A stretch of DNA of 48,464 bases from Collinsella aerofaciens (GTDB taxonomy: Bacteria > Actinomycetota > Coriobacteriia > Coriobacteriales > Coriobacteriaceae): contig NZ_JAQLDQ010000016.1 in NCBI RefSeq assembly GCF_028209395.1, positions 1 through 48,464 on the forward strand, in the 5' to 3' direction. The position numbers and the translations under genes were made by a program. Within the stretch, counting starts at the first letter, position 1. Every line of letters starts with the position of its first letter. This document shows positions 24,630 to 33,818 of the stretch, piece by piece. The notes under the pieces are model-generated. The model did no database searches. It was given only the letters and a program-made list of their open reading frames with translations, and was not told the DNA's origin.

Positions 24630-25652
24630 ATGACGGCAAGCGACGCGACCGCGACAATTAAAAAGGGGAATTCGGAGCCCAGTTTCGATAAAACGGCTCA
24701 GCGCATCCTCAATCTTTTCTTTGTGCTCAACAGCTCCCCCGAACCGCTGACGACCGAGCAGATCGTCTTGGATTCTGACCTGGGATATGGCTCGGGCAAT
24801 ATCGACTCGGATAAGCGCAAGTTTCGGCGCGATCGTGACAAACTGCTCGAACGCGGCATCTTAATCAAGGAGGTTCGCCCCGCCGGCGCGCAGGAGACCG
24901 AGGAAAGCTCATGGACAATCGACCGCGAGCACACGTTTGCGGCAGGCGGCCTCATCACCGCAGACGACGCCGATATCCTGCTCAACGCTATCGACCAGAC
25001 AATAGCGGCCGGCTCATCCACTTTTGCCGCGCCGCTTGCCGATATTCGTTCCAAGATTGCCTACCTCACCGGCAGGACGACGGCGGACGAAGCACCGATC
25101 CGCCGCTCTCCCACCGTCGATGCGGTATGGAGCGCCTTTGCCGAGCGATGCGCGCTGCGATTTTTATATCAGAACGGACGCGGTGAGCAGAAAGAGCGTA
25201 CCGTCTGCGTCTACGGCATGTTCGAGCGCGAGGGCGTTGCGTACTTCTGCGGCCTCGACAATGCCACCGACGACATCAGGACATTCCGCTGCGACCGTAT
25301 CGTTCGCGCTTGGCGTCCTTCGAAGGCCTACGCCATCCCTGCAGACTTCAATCTCAACGACTACCTGTTCTTTGAATTCGATTTTGCCGACCGCCCGCCC
25401 GTTGCGGCTACGTTCTCGTTCGCCCCGCAGACGCAGATCGATATGATCAACGGCCTCACGCGCGGGCGAGGTGAGCTCGCACACACCGATTCGGGATGGA
25501 CTTGGACCGTTGACGTGCGCGATCTTGAAGCCGGCGCCTCATTTTGCATGGCCCACGCCATGGACGGCATGAGGCCCATGGCCCCCAAATCGCTCAAGCA
25601 GGCGTGGAACCACCTCATTGAAAGGACGGTGCACGAGCATGCCCGTGCGTAA
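24630..25652 (+). CDS. WYL domain transcriptional regulator, first of pair
   Basis: The 340-residue protein has an N-terminal winged-helix region (about 20-90, RILNLFFVLNSSPEPLTTEQIV and then RRDRDKLLERGILI) and a WYL-type domain (about 165-245, ALRFLYQNGRGEQKERTVCVYG and AYFCGLDNATDDIRTFRCDRI). WYL proteins bind DNA and usually sense nucleotides or DNA damage products. It is followed by a second WYL gene overlapping by 14 bases, like the PafB-PafC pair of actinobacteria. GAGGA precedes the ATG by about five bases. The gene is divergent from the M28-like gene and convergent with the DinG-type helicase gene. Confidence 0.88.
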   Translation: MTASDATATIKKGNSEPSFDKTAQRILNLFFVLNSSPEPLTTEQIVLDSDLGYGSGNIDSDKRKFRRDRDKLLERGILIKEVRPAGAQETEESSWTIDREHTFAAGGLITADDADILLNAIDQTIAAGSSTFAAPLADIRSKIAYLTGRTTADEAPIRRSPTVDAVWSAFAERCALRFLYQNGRGEQKERTVCVYGMFEREGVAYFCGLDNATDDIRTFRCDRIVRAWRPSKAYAIPADFNLNDYLFFEFDFADRPPVAATFSFAPQTQIDMINGLTRGRGELAHTDSGWTWTVDVRDLEAGASFCMAHAMDGMRPMAPKSLKQAWNHLIERTVHEHARA

Positions 25653-26556
25653 ACTCACCAGCGAGCAGAGGCTCTCGCGCGCCATCGACATCATGGAGGC
25701 CCTCTACGCCGCCGGCGAGAGCGGCATGACACGAACCGAGATTTGCAGTCGCTTTGACATCACGGGGGCGTCGCTCGACGAGATTCTCGAGATCGTCTCG
25801 ACGCTCGCGGACCGAGAATCGGGTGCGCGTATCATCTGCGAATGCCACGGCGAGCGCGTGGTCCTCACCGGTGACGCCGGGCGTGTACTACCGCTGCGCC
25901 TGAGTGCCGCCGAGGGCGCTGTGCTCAACCACGAACTTGAATCGTTGGGGATCGAGCCCCAGGCGGCGGCTCGAATTCGACATGCTCTTCTACCCGAAGA
26001 GCTCGGCTATAACCAGCACGTCTTTGACACCGTCAACCACGGGTCGCACTGGCAGCAGCTGAGCTGCGCCATTCAGGACGGCGTTCGCTGTCGCATCTCG
26101 TATCGCTCGATGGACGACGCGCGGCCACGCGAGCGTCTGGTCGACCCCTTGCGCATTACAGCAAACGGCGACCAAACATATCTGATTGCCTGGGACATCG
26201 CGGTCGATGAGCAGCGCACCTATCGCATGGATAAAATCGAGGGACTCGCGTTGACGGAAGACTCCGTCGTGCCTCACGCACCGGACGTTGCATCCCTCCA
26301 CGATTCCCTTGCCCGGACGCAGCGTAGCGCAAAGCTCTTGATGCCATTCGATATGGCGGAGCATCTGGACTGGGCCGGCATCACCCTAATCGAACGCAGC
26401 GGGACAGACATGGCAACGGTAACCGTACATTACGGCTCCGAGCGTTGGCTACTGAGCCAGATAATCGCAGCGGGCGGAGCCATCCGCATCTTGGATGACC
26501 CCACCCTGTCAAAGCGTCTGTGCGATATGGCAAAAACCCTCGTCTGTCCGCTTTAG
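25639..26556 (+). CDS. WYL domain transcriptional regulator, second of pair
   Basis: The 305-residue partner of the preceding gene has an N-terminal helix-turn-helix (about 8-60, GESGMTRTEICSRFDITGASL) and a WYL-type domain (about 150-220, VRCRISYRSMDDARPRERLVD and YLIAWDIAVDEQRTYRMDKI). The chosen ATG lies within the last 14 bases of the upstream gene; AAAGGA is 12 bases before it. An in-frame TTG at 25618 is possible but less likely. The coupled pair is expected to act as a heterodimer, as PafBC does. The stop overlaps that of the convergent helicase gene by 4 bases. Confidence 0.87.
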   Translation: MPVRKLTSEQRLSRAIDIMEALYAAGESGMTRTEICSRFDITGASLDEILEIVSTLADRESGARIICECHGERVVLTGDAGRVLPLRLSAAEGAVLNHELESLGIEPQAAARIRHALLPEELGYNQHVFDTVNHGSHWQQLSCAIQDGVRCRISYRSMDDARPRERLVDPLRITANGDQTYLIAWDIAVDEQRTYRMDKIEGLALTEDSVVPHAPDVASLHDSLARTQRSAKLLMPFDMAEHLDWAGITLIERSGTDMATVTVHYGSERWLLSQIIAAGGAIRILDDPTLSKRLCDMAKTLVCPL

Positions 26557-29447
26557 CGCCGCCGCTCGTGGCGTGCACGCCACAGCTGTAGATAGTGCCC
26601 GATCTGCGCCGATTCGATGCGCTGGTAGGAGCTCGTGGGCAGCGACGTTAAGAACTTCTTGCCATAGCCCTTCGTCACCAGGCGAGGATCCGCCAAGATC
26701 AGCACGCCGCTATCGGTCGACGAGCGAATCAAACGCCCCGCGGCCTGCTTAACCTCGAGCACCGCCTCGGGCAGCGAATAGCGCGCCCATGCGCGGTCTT
26801 CGCGCAGGTTGCGCTCGCACGAGAGCGGGTCCGTGGGGCTCGAGAACGGCAACTTGGGAATGATGACGCAGCGCAGCGTCTCGCCGCTGGCATCAAACCC
26901 CTCCCAGAAGGCCTTGAGAGCGAAGAGCGACGAGGTCGGTTCGTTGATAAACCGGTCGCGTAGGCGACGAGGAGATGAGTTGCGCTGCTGGCAGTTGAGC
27001 TCCAAACCCGCACGGGCCATCTTGGGCTCAACGCGGGCGTATAGGTCCTCCATGTCGCGCCGATTGGTGAACAACGTGAGCACCGATCCGCCCATGGCAA
27101 GATGGGCGTCGACCAGTACGCGCTCGAGCGCCGTAAGATAGCTCTCACGATCGCGCGGATCGGGGATATCGCCCGCAACGACTACAGCCATGTTCGAATC
27201 GAAGTCGTAGCTCGAATCCAAGTGCAGCGATGACGACGTTGAAGCACCGATGCGATCAAGGCCGACCGCATGGTTAAAGTGCTCAAAGCTTTTGGACACC
27301 GTCATGGTCGCCGAGGCAAAGATAGCCGTGTGAACCTCGGGCAGCCACTCGGTTGCCAAGGCCTCGCCAATGTCGATGCGCTCTGCGGTCATTGACTCTC
27401 CGCCGGCACGCAGCCTGCGATTGACCTGCAGCGAATACACGTAGTGTTCATCGGTACCATCAATGATGAGTTTTAGGTTCTCGGCCAGCTCGTGCAGGCG
27501 GCGCGAGATATCACCCAGGTCGACAACAACCTCTGGCTTGTCGGCGGCGACGGCTTGCACCAGCGCGTCGACGCTCTTGTCAGCTTGTTCCAATGCGTCG
27601 ATGCCAGTGTAGGCCGACTGTAAGAAATCATGCCAGTCGTCAGATTCGCGCAGCTCGGGGCCAATCCATAGATTGGCATTGTCATAGCCCCCACGGACAC
27701 GGCGACCGAGCTCGCGAACGCCATCGAACACGCCGGCAATCGCCATGCTCGCGCGCGCAACCGTCGACGTCGCCTTGGCAGTAAGGCCCAGATAGAGCGT
27801 AGAGCCCTCGGAGGTTGCCAAATCACGGGAAACCTGGCTTAGCGCGCCGGTGCTCGAGCCACCCAGACGCTCAAACAGAACGCGTGATTCGTCCGCCGAC
27901 ACCACACGCGCCCACTGACGGCGCGCCTCGCGCTCGATGGAATGGGCCTCGTCGATTACCCAATGACGAATCGGCGGCAAAATCCTGCCCTCGGCCGCGA
28001 CGTTGCGGAACAGCAGGGAATGGTTGGTGACCACCACATCGGCATGCGCCGCACGACGGCGAGCGCCGTGGACCAAACATTTATCAGGGAAAAACGGGCA
28101 GAGGCGACGAGCACACTCGCGCGAGGCCGTCGTAAAGTCGGGACGGTTGACGCTGCGCCACCGAATGCCGAGCGAGTCGAGGTCGCCATCGGTTGATTGG
28201 CAGACGTACGCCATAATGACCGCGACCGCCGTGAGCGTGTCTGCCGGATCGCGCTTGGTGGTAATCTCGACCTGGCCGCGGCTCATGCGCTCAAGCTTGC
28301 GCAGGCACGGATAGTGGTCATACCCCTTGAGAGCGCAAAATGACAGACCACCGTCCAGTTGCTCGGCAAGTTTTGGCAGCTCATGGTACATGAGCTGGTC
28401 GGCAAGATTGTTCGATTTGGTCGCAATACCAACCGTGATGTTGTTACGGCGTGCTGCCTCGGCAAAAGGCACCAGATAGGCCATCGATTTGCCGACGCCT
28501 GTGCCTGCCTCAATTACTCGATGAGTGCCCGTGACCAGCGCATCGCGGACCTCGAGCGCCATCGCGATCTGCTCATCACGCGGCTCGTAGGTGGGATACA
28601 TGCGATTGACCAGGCCACCTGGTGCATAGTCTGCCTCGATCTCCTCACGACTCGGCATCTTGAGAACCGGCAGCTCATCGGCGTCCACCCGATCGTCGGC
28701 GCGATCGGCCTTGAGAACGTCAGCACGAGCGGCGCTGAGAGAGAAGATAGAACCAGGGTTCTGCCCTGCCAAGAATGAGAAGATAGGACGATAGGACCAA
28801 GGCACGTCCGGATGCATGTCGGCTAGGCGCGCCATGAGGCCCTGGGGCAAGTCGGTGAGCGCCACGAGCAACACGCGCCATACGCCACACAGGGCGTCGA
28901 CGTCGGCATTGGCACGGTGTGATACCGAGTCGCAGCCAAACAGATCGGCCATAAAAGACAGCTTGTGCGAGGCCAGGCGCGGAAGCGCGATGCGCGACAG
29001 CGCCAGCGAATCGATCCAAATATCGCTCACGTTGACGCCGCCTTTGACAGACTCGATAAACGAGCGGTCGAACGTGGCGTTGTGTGCGATCACCGGGCAG
29101 CCACCGACAAAATCGGCGAGAGCGGCGACGGCCTCAACCGCCGACGGGGCATCTGCCACATCGGCATTTGTAATGCTCGTGAGCTCGGTAATCTCGGCGG
29201 GAATCAGCTGTTTGGGATGCACGAAGGTATCGAAGCGGTCGATGACCTCGCGGCCCGAAAGACGGGCCGCCGAGATCTCGATCAGCTCGTTGTCCTGCAC
29301 CGAAAGACCCGTGGTCTCGGTATCGAGGACAATCACATCTTCCTCGATAAGGCCGAAGGACTGCGTTTTGGCGCGGTCGGCAAGCGTGGCATAGGAGTCG
29401 ATGACAAACTGCGGCGTTCCTGACGAAACCGCGTCCTCGATTAGCAT
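26553..29447 (-). CDS. DnaQ-type exonuclease fused to DinG-family helicase
   Basis: The 964-residue fusion starts with a 3'-5' exonuclease domain (about 36-200): VLDTETTG (D42, E44), PVIAHNATFD (H122, D127) and HRANADVDA. The helicase part has Walker A EAGTGVGKS (313-321), a Cys-rich segment (CARRLCPFFPDKCL) typical of the iron-sulfur cluster of XPD/DinG enzymes, VIDEAHSIE, and C-terminal motifs including EGFDASGETLRCVII and KQAAGRLIRSS. The layout matches Firmicute DinG. It should unwind or degrade DNA intermediates during repair. The start overlaps the ddl stop by 7 bases (ATGCTAA), so the two are coupled. Confidence 0.93.
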   Translation of the reverse strand: MLIEDAVSSGTPQFVIDSYATLADRAKTQSFGLIEEDVIVLDTETTGLSVQDNELIEISAARLSGREVIDRFDTFVHPKQLIPAEITELTSITNADVADAPSAVEAVAALADFVGGCPVIAHNATFDRSFIESVKGGVNVSDIWIDSLALSRIALPRLASHKLSFMADLFGCDSVSHRANADVDALCGVWRVLLVALTDLPQGLMARLADMHPDVPWSYRPIFSFLAGQNPGSIFSLSAARADVLKADRADDRVDADELPVLKMPSREEIEADYAPGGLVNRMYPTYEPRDEQIAMALEVRDALVTGTHRVIEAGTGVGKSMAYLVPFAEAARRNNITVGIATKSNNLADQLMYHELPKLAEQLDGGLSFCALKGYDHYPCLRKLERMSRGQVEITTKRDPADTLTAVAVIMAYVCQSTDGDLDSLGIRWRSVNRPDFTTASRECARRLCPFFPDKCLVHGARRRAAHADVVVTNHSLLFRNVAAEGRILPPIRHWVIDEAHSIEREARRQWARVVSADESRVLFERLGGSSTGALSQVSRDLATSEGSTLYLGLTAKATSTVARASMAIAGVFDGVRELGRRVRGGYDNANLWIGPELRESDDWHDFLQSAYTGIDALEQADKSVDALVQAVAADKPEVVVDLGDISRRLHELAENLKLIIDGTDEHYVYSLQVNRRLRAGGESMTAERIDIGEALATEWLPEVHTAIFASATMTVSKSFEHFNHAVGLDRIGASTSSSLHLDSSYDFDSNMAVVVAGDIPDPRDRESYLTALERVLVDAHLAMGGSVLTLFTNRRDMEDLYARVEPKMARAGLELNCQQRNSSPRRLRDRFINEPTSSLFALKAFWEGFDASGETLRCVIIPKLPFSSPTDPLSCERNLREDRAWARYSLPEAVLEVKQAAGRLIRSSTDSGVLILADPRLVTKGYGKKFLTSLPTSSYQRIESAQIGHYLQLWRARHERRR

Positions 29448-30406
29448 GCAATGCCCGCTCGACGAAGGCCCATACGGATCAGGCTGTCACAGACCTGCGG
29501 GAACGTCATGTCGTCGGTGTGGCGGATCTCATCCGGATACAGCGACGTATCGGTCATGCCGGGAATGGTATTGGTCTCGAGGATAACGGGGCCGTCCTCG
29601 CTCACAATAAAGTCGCTGCGCGAGATACCCAGGCAACCGAGGGCCTTGTGAGCGGCACAGGCAAGTTCCTGAGCGCGAGCGTAATTCTCGGGTGAAATCT
29701 GCGCCGGAATGCGATGGATATCCGTAGGGTCGACATACTTCACGTCCAGATCGTAGAACTCGCAGTCCTCGGGCTTACGAATCTCGACAATCGGCAGGGC
29801 GCGTACGTCATCTTCGCCGTATACGCCGACGGTGATCTCGGTACCCTCGATGCACTTCTCGACCAGCACTTTGTCGCCGTACTCAAACGCCTTGGCGATT
29901 GCCGCGGGCAGCTCGGAGGGCTCATGGACCAGGGAAATGCCATAGCTGGAACCGTTGACGGCCGGCTTCACAAAGCAGCGTTCGCCACAAACCTCAACGA
30001 TATGATCGATATCGACTTCATCGCCCACCTCGAGCGCAAGGCCGGGGGCAATAGGAATGCCCGCCTTGGCGTATAGGAGCTTAGAGACCTCCTTGTCGGC
30101 ACCGCAGGCGCTGGCAAGTACGCCCGAGGCCGTGTAGGGGATACCCAGGGTCTCCATGGCACCCTGCATGGCGCCATCCTCACCGCCGGCGCCGTGCATG
30201 GCGATAAATGCCACATCGAATCCGCCGGTCGCCATGGTTACCATAAAGTCATCAGCGGCCGTGTCAAGCAGCTCCACCGAGGTGTAGCCGGCTTCTTTCA
30301 GTGCCACCACAACGTTCTTTCCCGAATCGAGCGAGATCTCGCGCTCGGCGGAATGACCGCCCGCCAAGACCGCTACGTGCATGTTCTCTAGGCTTTTACC
30401 CGGCAT
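29441..30406 (-). CDS. ddl: D-alanine--D-alanine ligase
   Basis: This ATP-grasp enzyme makes the D-Ala-D-Ala dipeptide for peptidoglycan. Signatures are LAGGHSAEREISLDSG near the N-terminus, FIAMHGAGGEDG, FVKPAVNGSSYGI (the ATP-grasp loop), VLVEKCIEGTEITVGVYG, and ETNTIPGMTDTSLYP near the C-terminus. The 321-residue length fits the family. Residues usually associated with D-Ala-D-Lac ligases cannot be judged by eye here. GAGGAGG lies upstream of the ATG at 30406. The gene overlaps the DinG-type gene and is divergent from rlmN. Confidence 0.95.
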   Translation of the reverse strand: MPGKSLENMHVAVLAGGHSAEREISLDSGKNVVVALKEAGYTSVELLDTAADDFMVTMATGGFDVAFIAMHGAGGEDGAMQGAMETLGIPYTASGVLASACGADKEVSKLLYAKAGIPIAPGLALEVGDEVDIDHIVEVCGERCFVKPAVNGSSYGISLVHEPSELPAAIAKAFEYGDKVLVEKCIEGTEITVGVYGEDDVRALPIVEIRKPEDCEFYDLDVKYVDPTDIHRIPAQISPENYARAQELACAAHKALGCLGISRSDFIVSEDGPVILETNTIPGMTDTSLYPDEIRHTDDMTFPQVCDSLIRMGLRRAGIAC

Positions 30407-30491
30407 GGGCAGACTCCTCCTCTATAATTTCTGCAGCTGATACCATATTGTAGCGATACCCTCTACGTTTCCCCAAAATCGAAAGGCTTCC

Positions 30492-31544
30492 ATGAATCCC
30501 AGGACTAAATCTCAGGACATTCGCGACTTGAGCCAAAACGATATTCGCGAGCTCGTGGCCGAACTTGGCCAGCCCGCCTTCCGCGCGAAGCAGCTCATCG
30601 AATGGGTCTTTGAGAAGAACGTTTGTTCGTTTGACGATATGACCAACCTTCCCAAGGCTTTCCGTGAGCAGCTTAAAGAGGCTTTTGCCTTTGATACGCC
30701 GACTGAAATCATCAAGCAGGTTTCCAAAGATGGCTCGCGCAAGTATCTGCTCGAGTACCACGATGGCATTTCCGTCGAGACTGTCGGCATGCCCCGCCGT
30801 AACAAACTTTCCGTCTGCGTTTCCACCCAGGCAGGCTGCGGCATGGGCTGTGCCTTTTGCGCTACCGGTCTCAACGGCCTCAAGCGCTCTCTGACCGCTC
30901 AAGAGATCGTCGACCAGGTGCTTCATGTATCCAACGACTTTGGCGAGCGTGCCACAAGCGTTGTCTTCATGGGCCAGGGCGAGCCGTTTGCCAACTACGA
31001 CGAGGTTCTCAAGGCACTGCGTATCCTCAACGACCCCGATGGCATCGGTATCGGCGCTCGTCACCTCACCGTCTCTACCAGCGGCGTTATTCCCGGTATT
31101 CGCAAATTTGCCGATATCCCCGAGCAGTTCACGCTTGCCGTTTCCCTGCATTCCGCCATCCAGTCGACGCGCAATAAGCTCATGCCCGGTGTTAAGAAAT
31201 ACACGCTGCTTCGCCTTCACGAAGCGCTTCAGCTCTACACCGAGAAGACTGGCCGCCGCCCGACCTATGAGTATGCCATGATCGAAGGCGTCAACGATAC
31301 GAATCCCGAGATGCAGGCGCTCTGCGACTTCTGCGAGGGAACGCTGTGCCACGTTAATCTAATTCAGCTTAACGACATCGAGGGCAGCCCGCTCAAGCCG
31401 TCGCCGATTCATAAGGTTGAGGATCTTCAGCGTCGTCTTGAGTCCCGTGGCATCGAGACCACGATTCGTAACTCCCGTGGTAACGATATTGACGCCGCTT
31501 GCGGACAGCTGAAGCAGCGCTTTAAAGTTCAGAAAAACGCATAG
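30492..31544 (+). CDS. rlmN: 23S rRNA (adenine-2503-C2) methyltransferase
   Basis: RlmN is a dual-specificity radical-SAM enzyme that methylates 23S A2503 and tRNA A37. The 350-residue protein has the CGMGCAFCATG iron-sulfur motif, VFMGQGEPFANYD, and conserved LIQLNDIEGSPLKPS. The cysteine typical of the catalytic pair is present near the C-terminus in AACGQL. AAAGG lies five bases before the ATG. A degenerate parS site and a strong terminator follow. It runs against the - strand genes on this arm. Confidence 0.96.
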   Translation: MNPRTKSQDIRDLSQNDIRELVAELGQPAFRAKQLIEWVFEKNVCSFDDMTNLPKAFREQLKEAFAFDTPTEIIKQVSKDGSRKYLLEYHDGISVETVGMPRRNKLSVCVSTQAGCGMGCAFCATGLNGLKRSLTAQEIVDQVLHVSNDFGERATSVVFMGQGEPFANYDEVLKALRILNDPDGIGIGARHLTVSTSGVIPGIRKFADIPEQFTLAVSLHSAIQSTRNKLMPGVKKYTLLRLHEALQLYTEKTGRRPTYEYAMIEGVNDTNPEMQALCDFCEGTLCHVNLIQLNDIEGSPLKPSPIHKVEDLQRRLESRGIETTIRNSRGNDIDAACGQLKQRFKVQKNA

Positions 31545-31562
31545 GGGAGTCGCACCCCAAAA

Positions 31563-31578
31563 CGTTTCATGTGAAACA
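31563..31578. promoter_or_regulatory. degenerate parS site
   Basis: CGTTTCATGTGAAACA differs from the parS consensus TGTTTCACGTGAAACA at two of 16 positions and keeps the GTTTCA/TGAAAC half-sites. It lies between the rlmN stop and its terminator, about 2.2 kb from the main cluster. Confidence 0.65.
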
Positions 31579-31583
31579 TCGAA

Positions 31584-31624
31584 CGACCCCGGTTGCAGGA
31601 TATGCAACCGGGGTCGTTTCATTT
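31584..31624 (+). terminator. terminator of rlmN
   Basis: GACCCCGGTTGCA and TGCAACCGGGGTC form a 13-bp perfect stem with a 5-base loop and are followed by GTTTCATTT. Confidence 0.85.
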
Positions 31625-31672
31625 ATTGACCTTAATTTTGAATCAGCTGCTACTGGTCCCATTTTTACGGCC

Positions 31673-31713
31673 AAAATAAGGGGTCCTTGTCTCGTGAATC
31701 AGACAAGGACCCA
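31673..31713 (-). terminator. terminator of the parA-parB transcript
   Basis: On the minus strand GGGTCCTTGTC pairs with GACAAGGACCC across a 10-base loop and is followed by CTTATTTT. It lies downstream of the small gene after parB. Confidence 0.75.
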
Positions 31714-31734
31714 TCAAAATATGCTAAGTAATTG

Positions 31735-31746
31735 TTAGGTACCTAA
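31735..31746. repeat. TTAGGTACCTAA palindrome, copy 1
   Basis: This perfect 12-bp palindrome overlaps the stop codon of the YtxH-like gene. An identical copy lies at 35238-35249. A protein-binding site is possible; none is known to me for this sequence. Confidence 0.5.
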
Positions 31747-31997
31747 TAGCCTACATTTTCCCATTGGTTACTAACCCAACCTTGATTAATCTTAGGATTT
31801 TTCGTTACCTGAGCAGTTCGCATGGCAACATCTTCTGTCATAACATCCATTTTCTTCTTGGATGTATCAACGATATCTTGCGCGCCACGAAGCAAACGGC
31901 CTCGAAGTTCATCGTCTGTCGCGATCTTATAACCAGCAAAGGCACCAGCCGCGACAGTCGTCGCCAATGCAATCGCAGTAAAAATCTTATTCCTCAT
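31743..31997 (-). CDS. small YtxH-like membrane-anchored protein
   Basis: The 84-residue protein has one N-terminal helix (about 5-24, IFTAIALATTVAAGAFAGY) followed by a charged soluble part (DELRGRLLRGAQDIVD, KKKMDVMTEDVAM), as in YtxH-type proteins. The family call is tentative. The start at 31997 has AAGGAGG six bases upstream, and that site lies inside the last codons of parB. The gene overlaps parB by 11 bases and so is expressed with it. A role in chromosome segregation or membrane attachment would be pure inference. Confidence 0.7.
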   Translation of the reverse strand: MRNKIFTAIALATTVAAGAFAGYKIATDDELRGRLLRGAQDIVDTSKKKMDVMTEDVAMRTAQVTKNPKINQGWVSNQWENVGY

Positions 31998-32892
31998 CTT
32001 GGCCTCCTTGATCAAACTGAATCATTTCACCAAGAATACGAGAGAGCTCTTCCTCGTCTTTAAACTCAATCTCAATCTTATTCTTTCCACGCGAGCTCTT
32101 CACACGCACGTTGGTATTAAATACCTGACGAAGTACACGCGCAGCCTTTTTAAAAGACTGAGGCGTTGCAGGCCGCGGCGTCTTAGGTGTCTCTCCGGCA
32201 GAAAACAATGGAGCAAGATTTTCTGTCGCTCTCACGGAAAGGCCCTCCGCAACAACCTTCTCTGCAAGTCGAATTCGAGCATCCTCATAGGGAACTGCAA
32301 GAATCGCACGTGCGTGACCAGCAGTAAGTTTACCCTCAAAAATCATCTGCTGAACTACTTCGGGGAGATCGAGAAGGCGCAGCGAGTTTGTAATTGCAGA
32401 GCGTGACTTGCTTACGGCCTTCGACAATGCCTCCTGGGTCATACCGCTAGCATCGATGAGCTGGCGATAGCCCTTAGCCTCTTCGACGGGATTCAGATCA
32501 GAACGCTGAAGGTTTTCGATAAGAGCAAGAGCCAGCATCTCTTCATCATTAACATCTTTAATGATGACAGGCAGTTCCTCAAGACCAGCAAGCTTTGACG
32601 CCTGGTAACGACGCTCACCAGCGATGATCTCATAACCGTTTCCATGCTTGCGAACCAAGAGCGGCTGCAAAACGCCATGTTCTTGGATTGACTCGCTCAA
32701 CTCGCGAAGTTCAGTTTCATTAAAGTGAATTCGCGGTTGATTAGGGTTGGGAACGATATCCTCAATAGGTAGCTTTGTTTCAGATGCGGCATTTGAAGCA
32801 GATGCAGCAGAACCACCGGTCTCATACTCAGCCTCTGAGACCAAAGCATTGAGTCCGCGTCCCAATCCACCACGTTTCTTTGCACTAGGCAC
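31987..32892 (-). CDS. parB: chromosome partitioning protein ParB
   Basis: ParB binds parS, loads as a CTP-dependent clamp and spreads along origin DNA. The 301-residue protein shows GGLGRGLNAL at the N-terminus, the PNPNQPR arm (about 48-54), the CTPase motif GERRYQA (92-98), LIENLQRSDLNPVEEA, a helix-turn-helix (about 150-174, SKAVSKSRSAITNSLRLL) and a short dimerisation tail. The GTG start overlaps the parA stop by 8 bases and has AGAGGTGAT upstream. Three perfect parS sites lie upstream of parA, within 0.85 kb. Confidence 0.96.
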   Translation of the reverse strand: MPSAKKRGGLGRGLNALVSEAEYETGGSAASASNAASETKLPIEDIVPNPNQPRIHFNETELRELSESIQEHGVLQPLLVRKHGNGYEIIAGERRYQASKLAGLEELPVIIKDVNDEEMLALALIENLQRSDLNPVEEAKGYRQLIDASGMTQEALSKAVSKSRSAITNSLRLLDLPEVVQQMIFEGKLTAGHARAILAVPYEDARIRLAEKVVAEGLSVRATENLAPLFSAGETPKTPRPATPQSFKKAARVLRQVFNTNVRVKSSRGKNKIEIEFKDEEELSRILGEMIQFDQGGQDEE

Positions 32893-33685
32893 GCTTGATC
32901 ACCTCTTTTGCAAGGTTCATATACGCTTTTGCACCCTTGTTTTGAGGTGCATAGGTAATTATCGGTTCTCCAAAAGACGGAGCTTCAGAGATTTTAACCG
33001 TACGGGGAATCAGCGTCTTAAACGCCTTATCACCAAAGTACGATTGAACTTCCTCAACAACCTGATTCGACAAAGAAGTACGTGAGTCATACATGGTCAT
33101 AAGCACGCCATAGGTGTCTAAGCCCTTGTTCAGACGTGATTTGACCATCTTCATTGACTCAAGCAGCTTCGTAACGCCCTCGAGTGCGTAATACTCGCAC
33201 TGGATTGGAATCAAAACGCTATCTGCTGCGGTCAGGGCATTGATAGTAAGCAGGCCGAGCGAAGGAGGACAGTCAATGAAAATAAAATCGAACTCGTCCT
33301 GAATCGGCTCAAGCAAATCTTTGAGGCGGGTTTCACGAGCAATTGCGCTTACAAGCTCAATTTCGGCACCTGCAAGCTGAATCGTAGCTGGAATTACGAA
33401 TACCTTTTTGCAATTTGTATCAAGAACAAGCGATTCTGCCGGCACATCATTCAACAATGCATCATAGATGCAGTGATCAAGGTCTTCTTTTTCAATTCCA
33501 AATCCACTGGTACTGTTTCCTTGCGGATCAAAATCGACAATCAGTGTCTTACGACCCTGCTCACCCAGTGCTGCTGCAAGGTTTACAGCCGTCGTTGACT
33601 TACCGACGCCGCCTTTTTGATTGATGATTGCAATGATACGCGTGTCTTTTGCGCTCTTAGAACGCTTAACGTCGCGAAATCCCAC
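32885..33685 (-). CDS. parA: chromosome partitioning ATPase ParA (Soj)
   Basis: This deviant Walker-A ATPase moves ParB-parS complexes and in relatives also controls DnaA. The 266-residue protein has IINQKGGVGKSTTAVNLAAA (signature lysine 24 and P-loop 24-31), DFDPQGNSTSGFG, and DFIFIDCPPSLGLLT. The GTG start has AGGAGG four bases upstream. It is the first gene of a parA-parB-YtxH-like operon whose upstream region holds the parS cluster. Its codons are AT-richer than those of dnaA or gyrB, as for parB and rsmG. Confidence 0.96.
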   Translation of the reverse strand: MGFRDVKRSKSAKDTRIIAIINQKGGVGKSTTAVNLAAALGEQGRKTLIVDFDPQGNSTSGFGIEKEDLDHCIYDALLNDVPAESLVLDTNCKKVFVIPATIQLAGAEIELVSAIARETRLKDLLEPIQDEFDFIFIDCPPSLGLLTINALTAADSVLIPIQCEYYALEGVTKLLESMKMVKSRLNKGLDTYGVLMTMYDSRTSLSNQVVEEVQSYFGDKAFKTLIPRTVKISEAPSFGEPIITYAPQNKGAKAYMNLAKEVIKRA

Positions 33686-33724
33686 GGTCCCTCCTGGTGT
33701 GTATTAAAGCTGTCAAACGGAGGA

Positions 33725-33740
33725 TGTTTCACGTGAAACA
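33725..33740. promoter_or_regulatory. parS site 1 (perfect)
   Basis: TGTTTCACGTGAAACA matches the ParB-binding consensus at all 16 positions. It lies 39 bases upstream of the parA start. Confidence 0.97.
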
Positions 33741-33763
33741 TTCCGATTCGATATCAACCGCCA

Positions 33764-33779
33764 TGTTTCACGTGAAACA
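33764..33779. promoter_or_regulatory. parS site 2 (perfect)
   Basis: A second exact TGTTTCACGTGAAACA, 39 bp from site 1 measured start to start. Confidence 0.97.
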
Positions 33780-33801
33780 CTGCAAGTTGTAGTATCCATT
33801 A

Positions 33802-33817
33802 TGTTTCACGTGAAACA
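33802..33817. promoter_or_regulatory. parS site 3 (perfect)
   Basis: A third exact TGTTTCACGTGAAACA, 38 bp from site 2 and directly abutting the 3' end of rsmG. Confidence 0.97.
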
Positions 33818-33818
33818 T

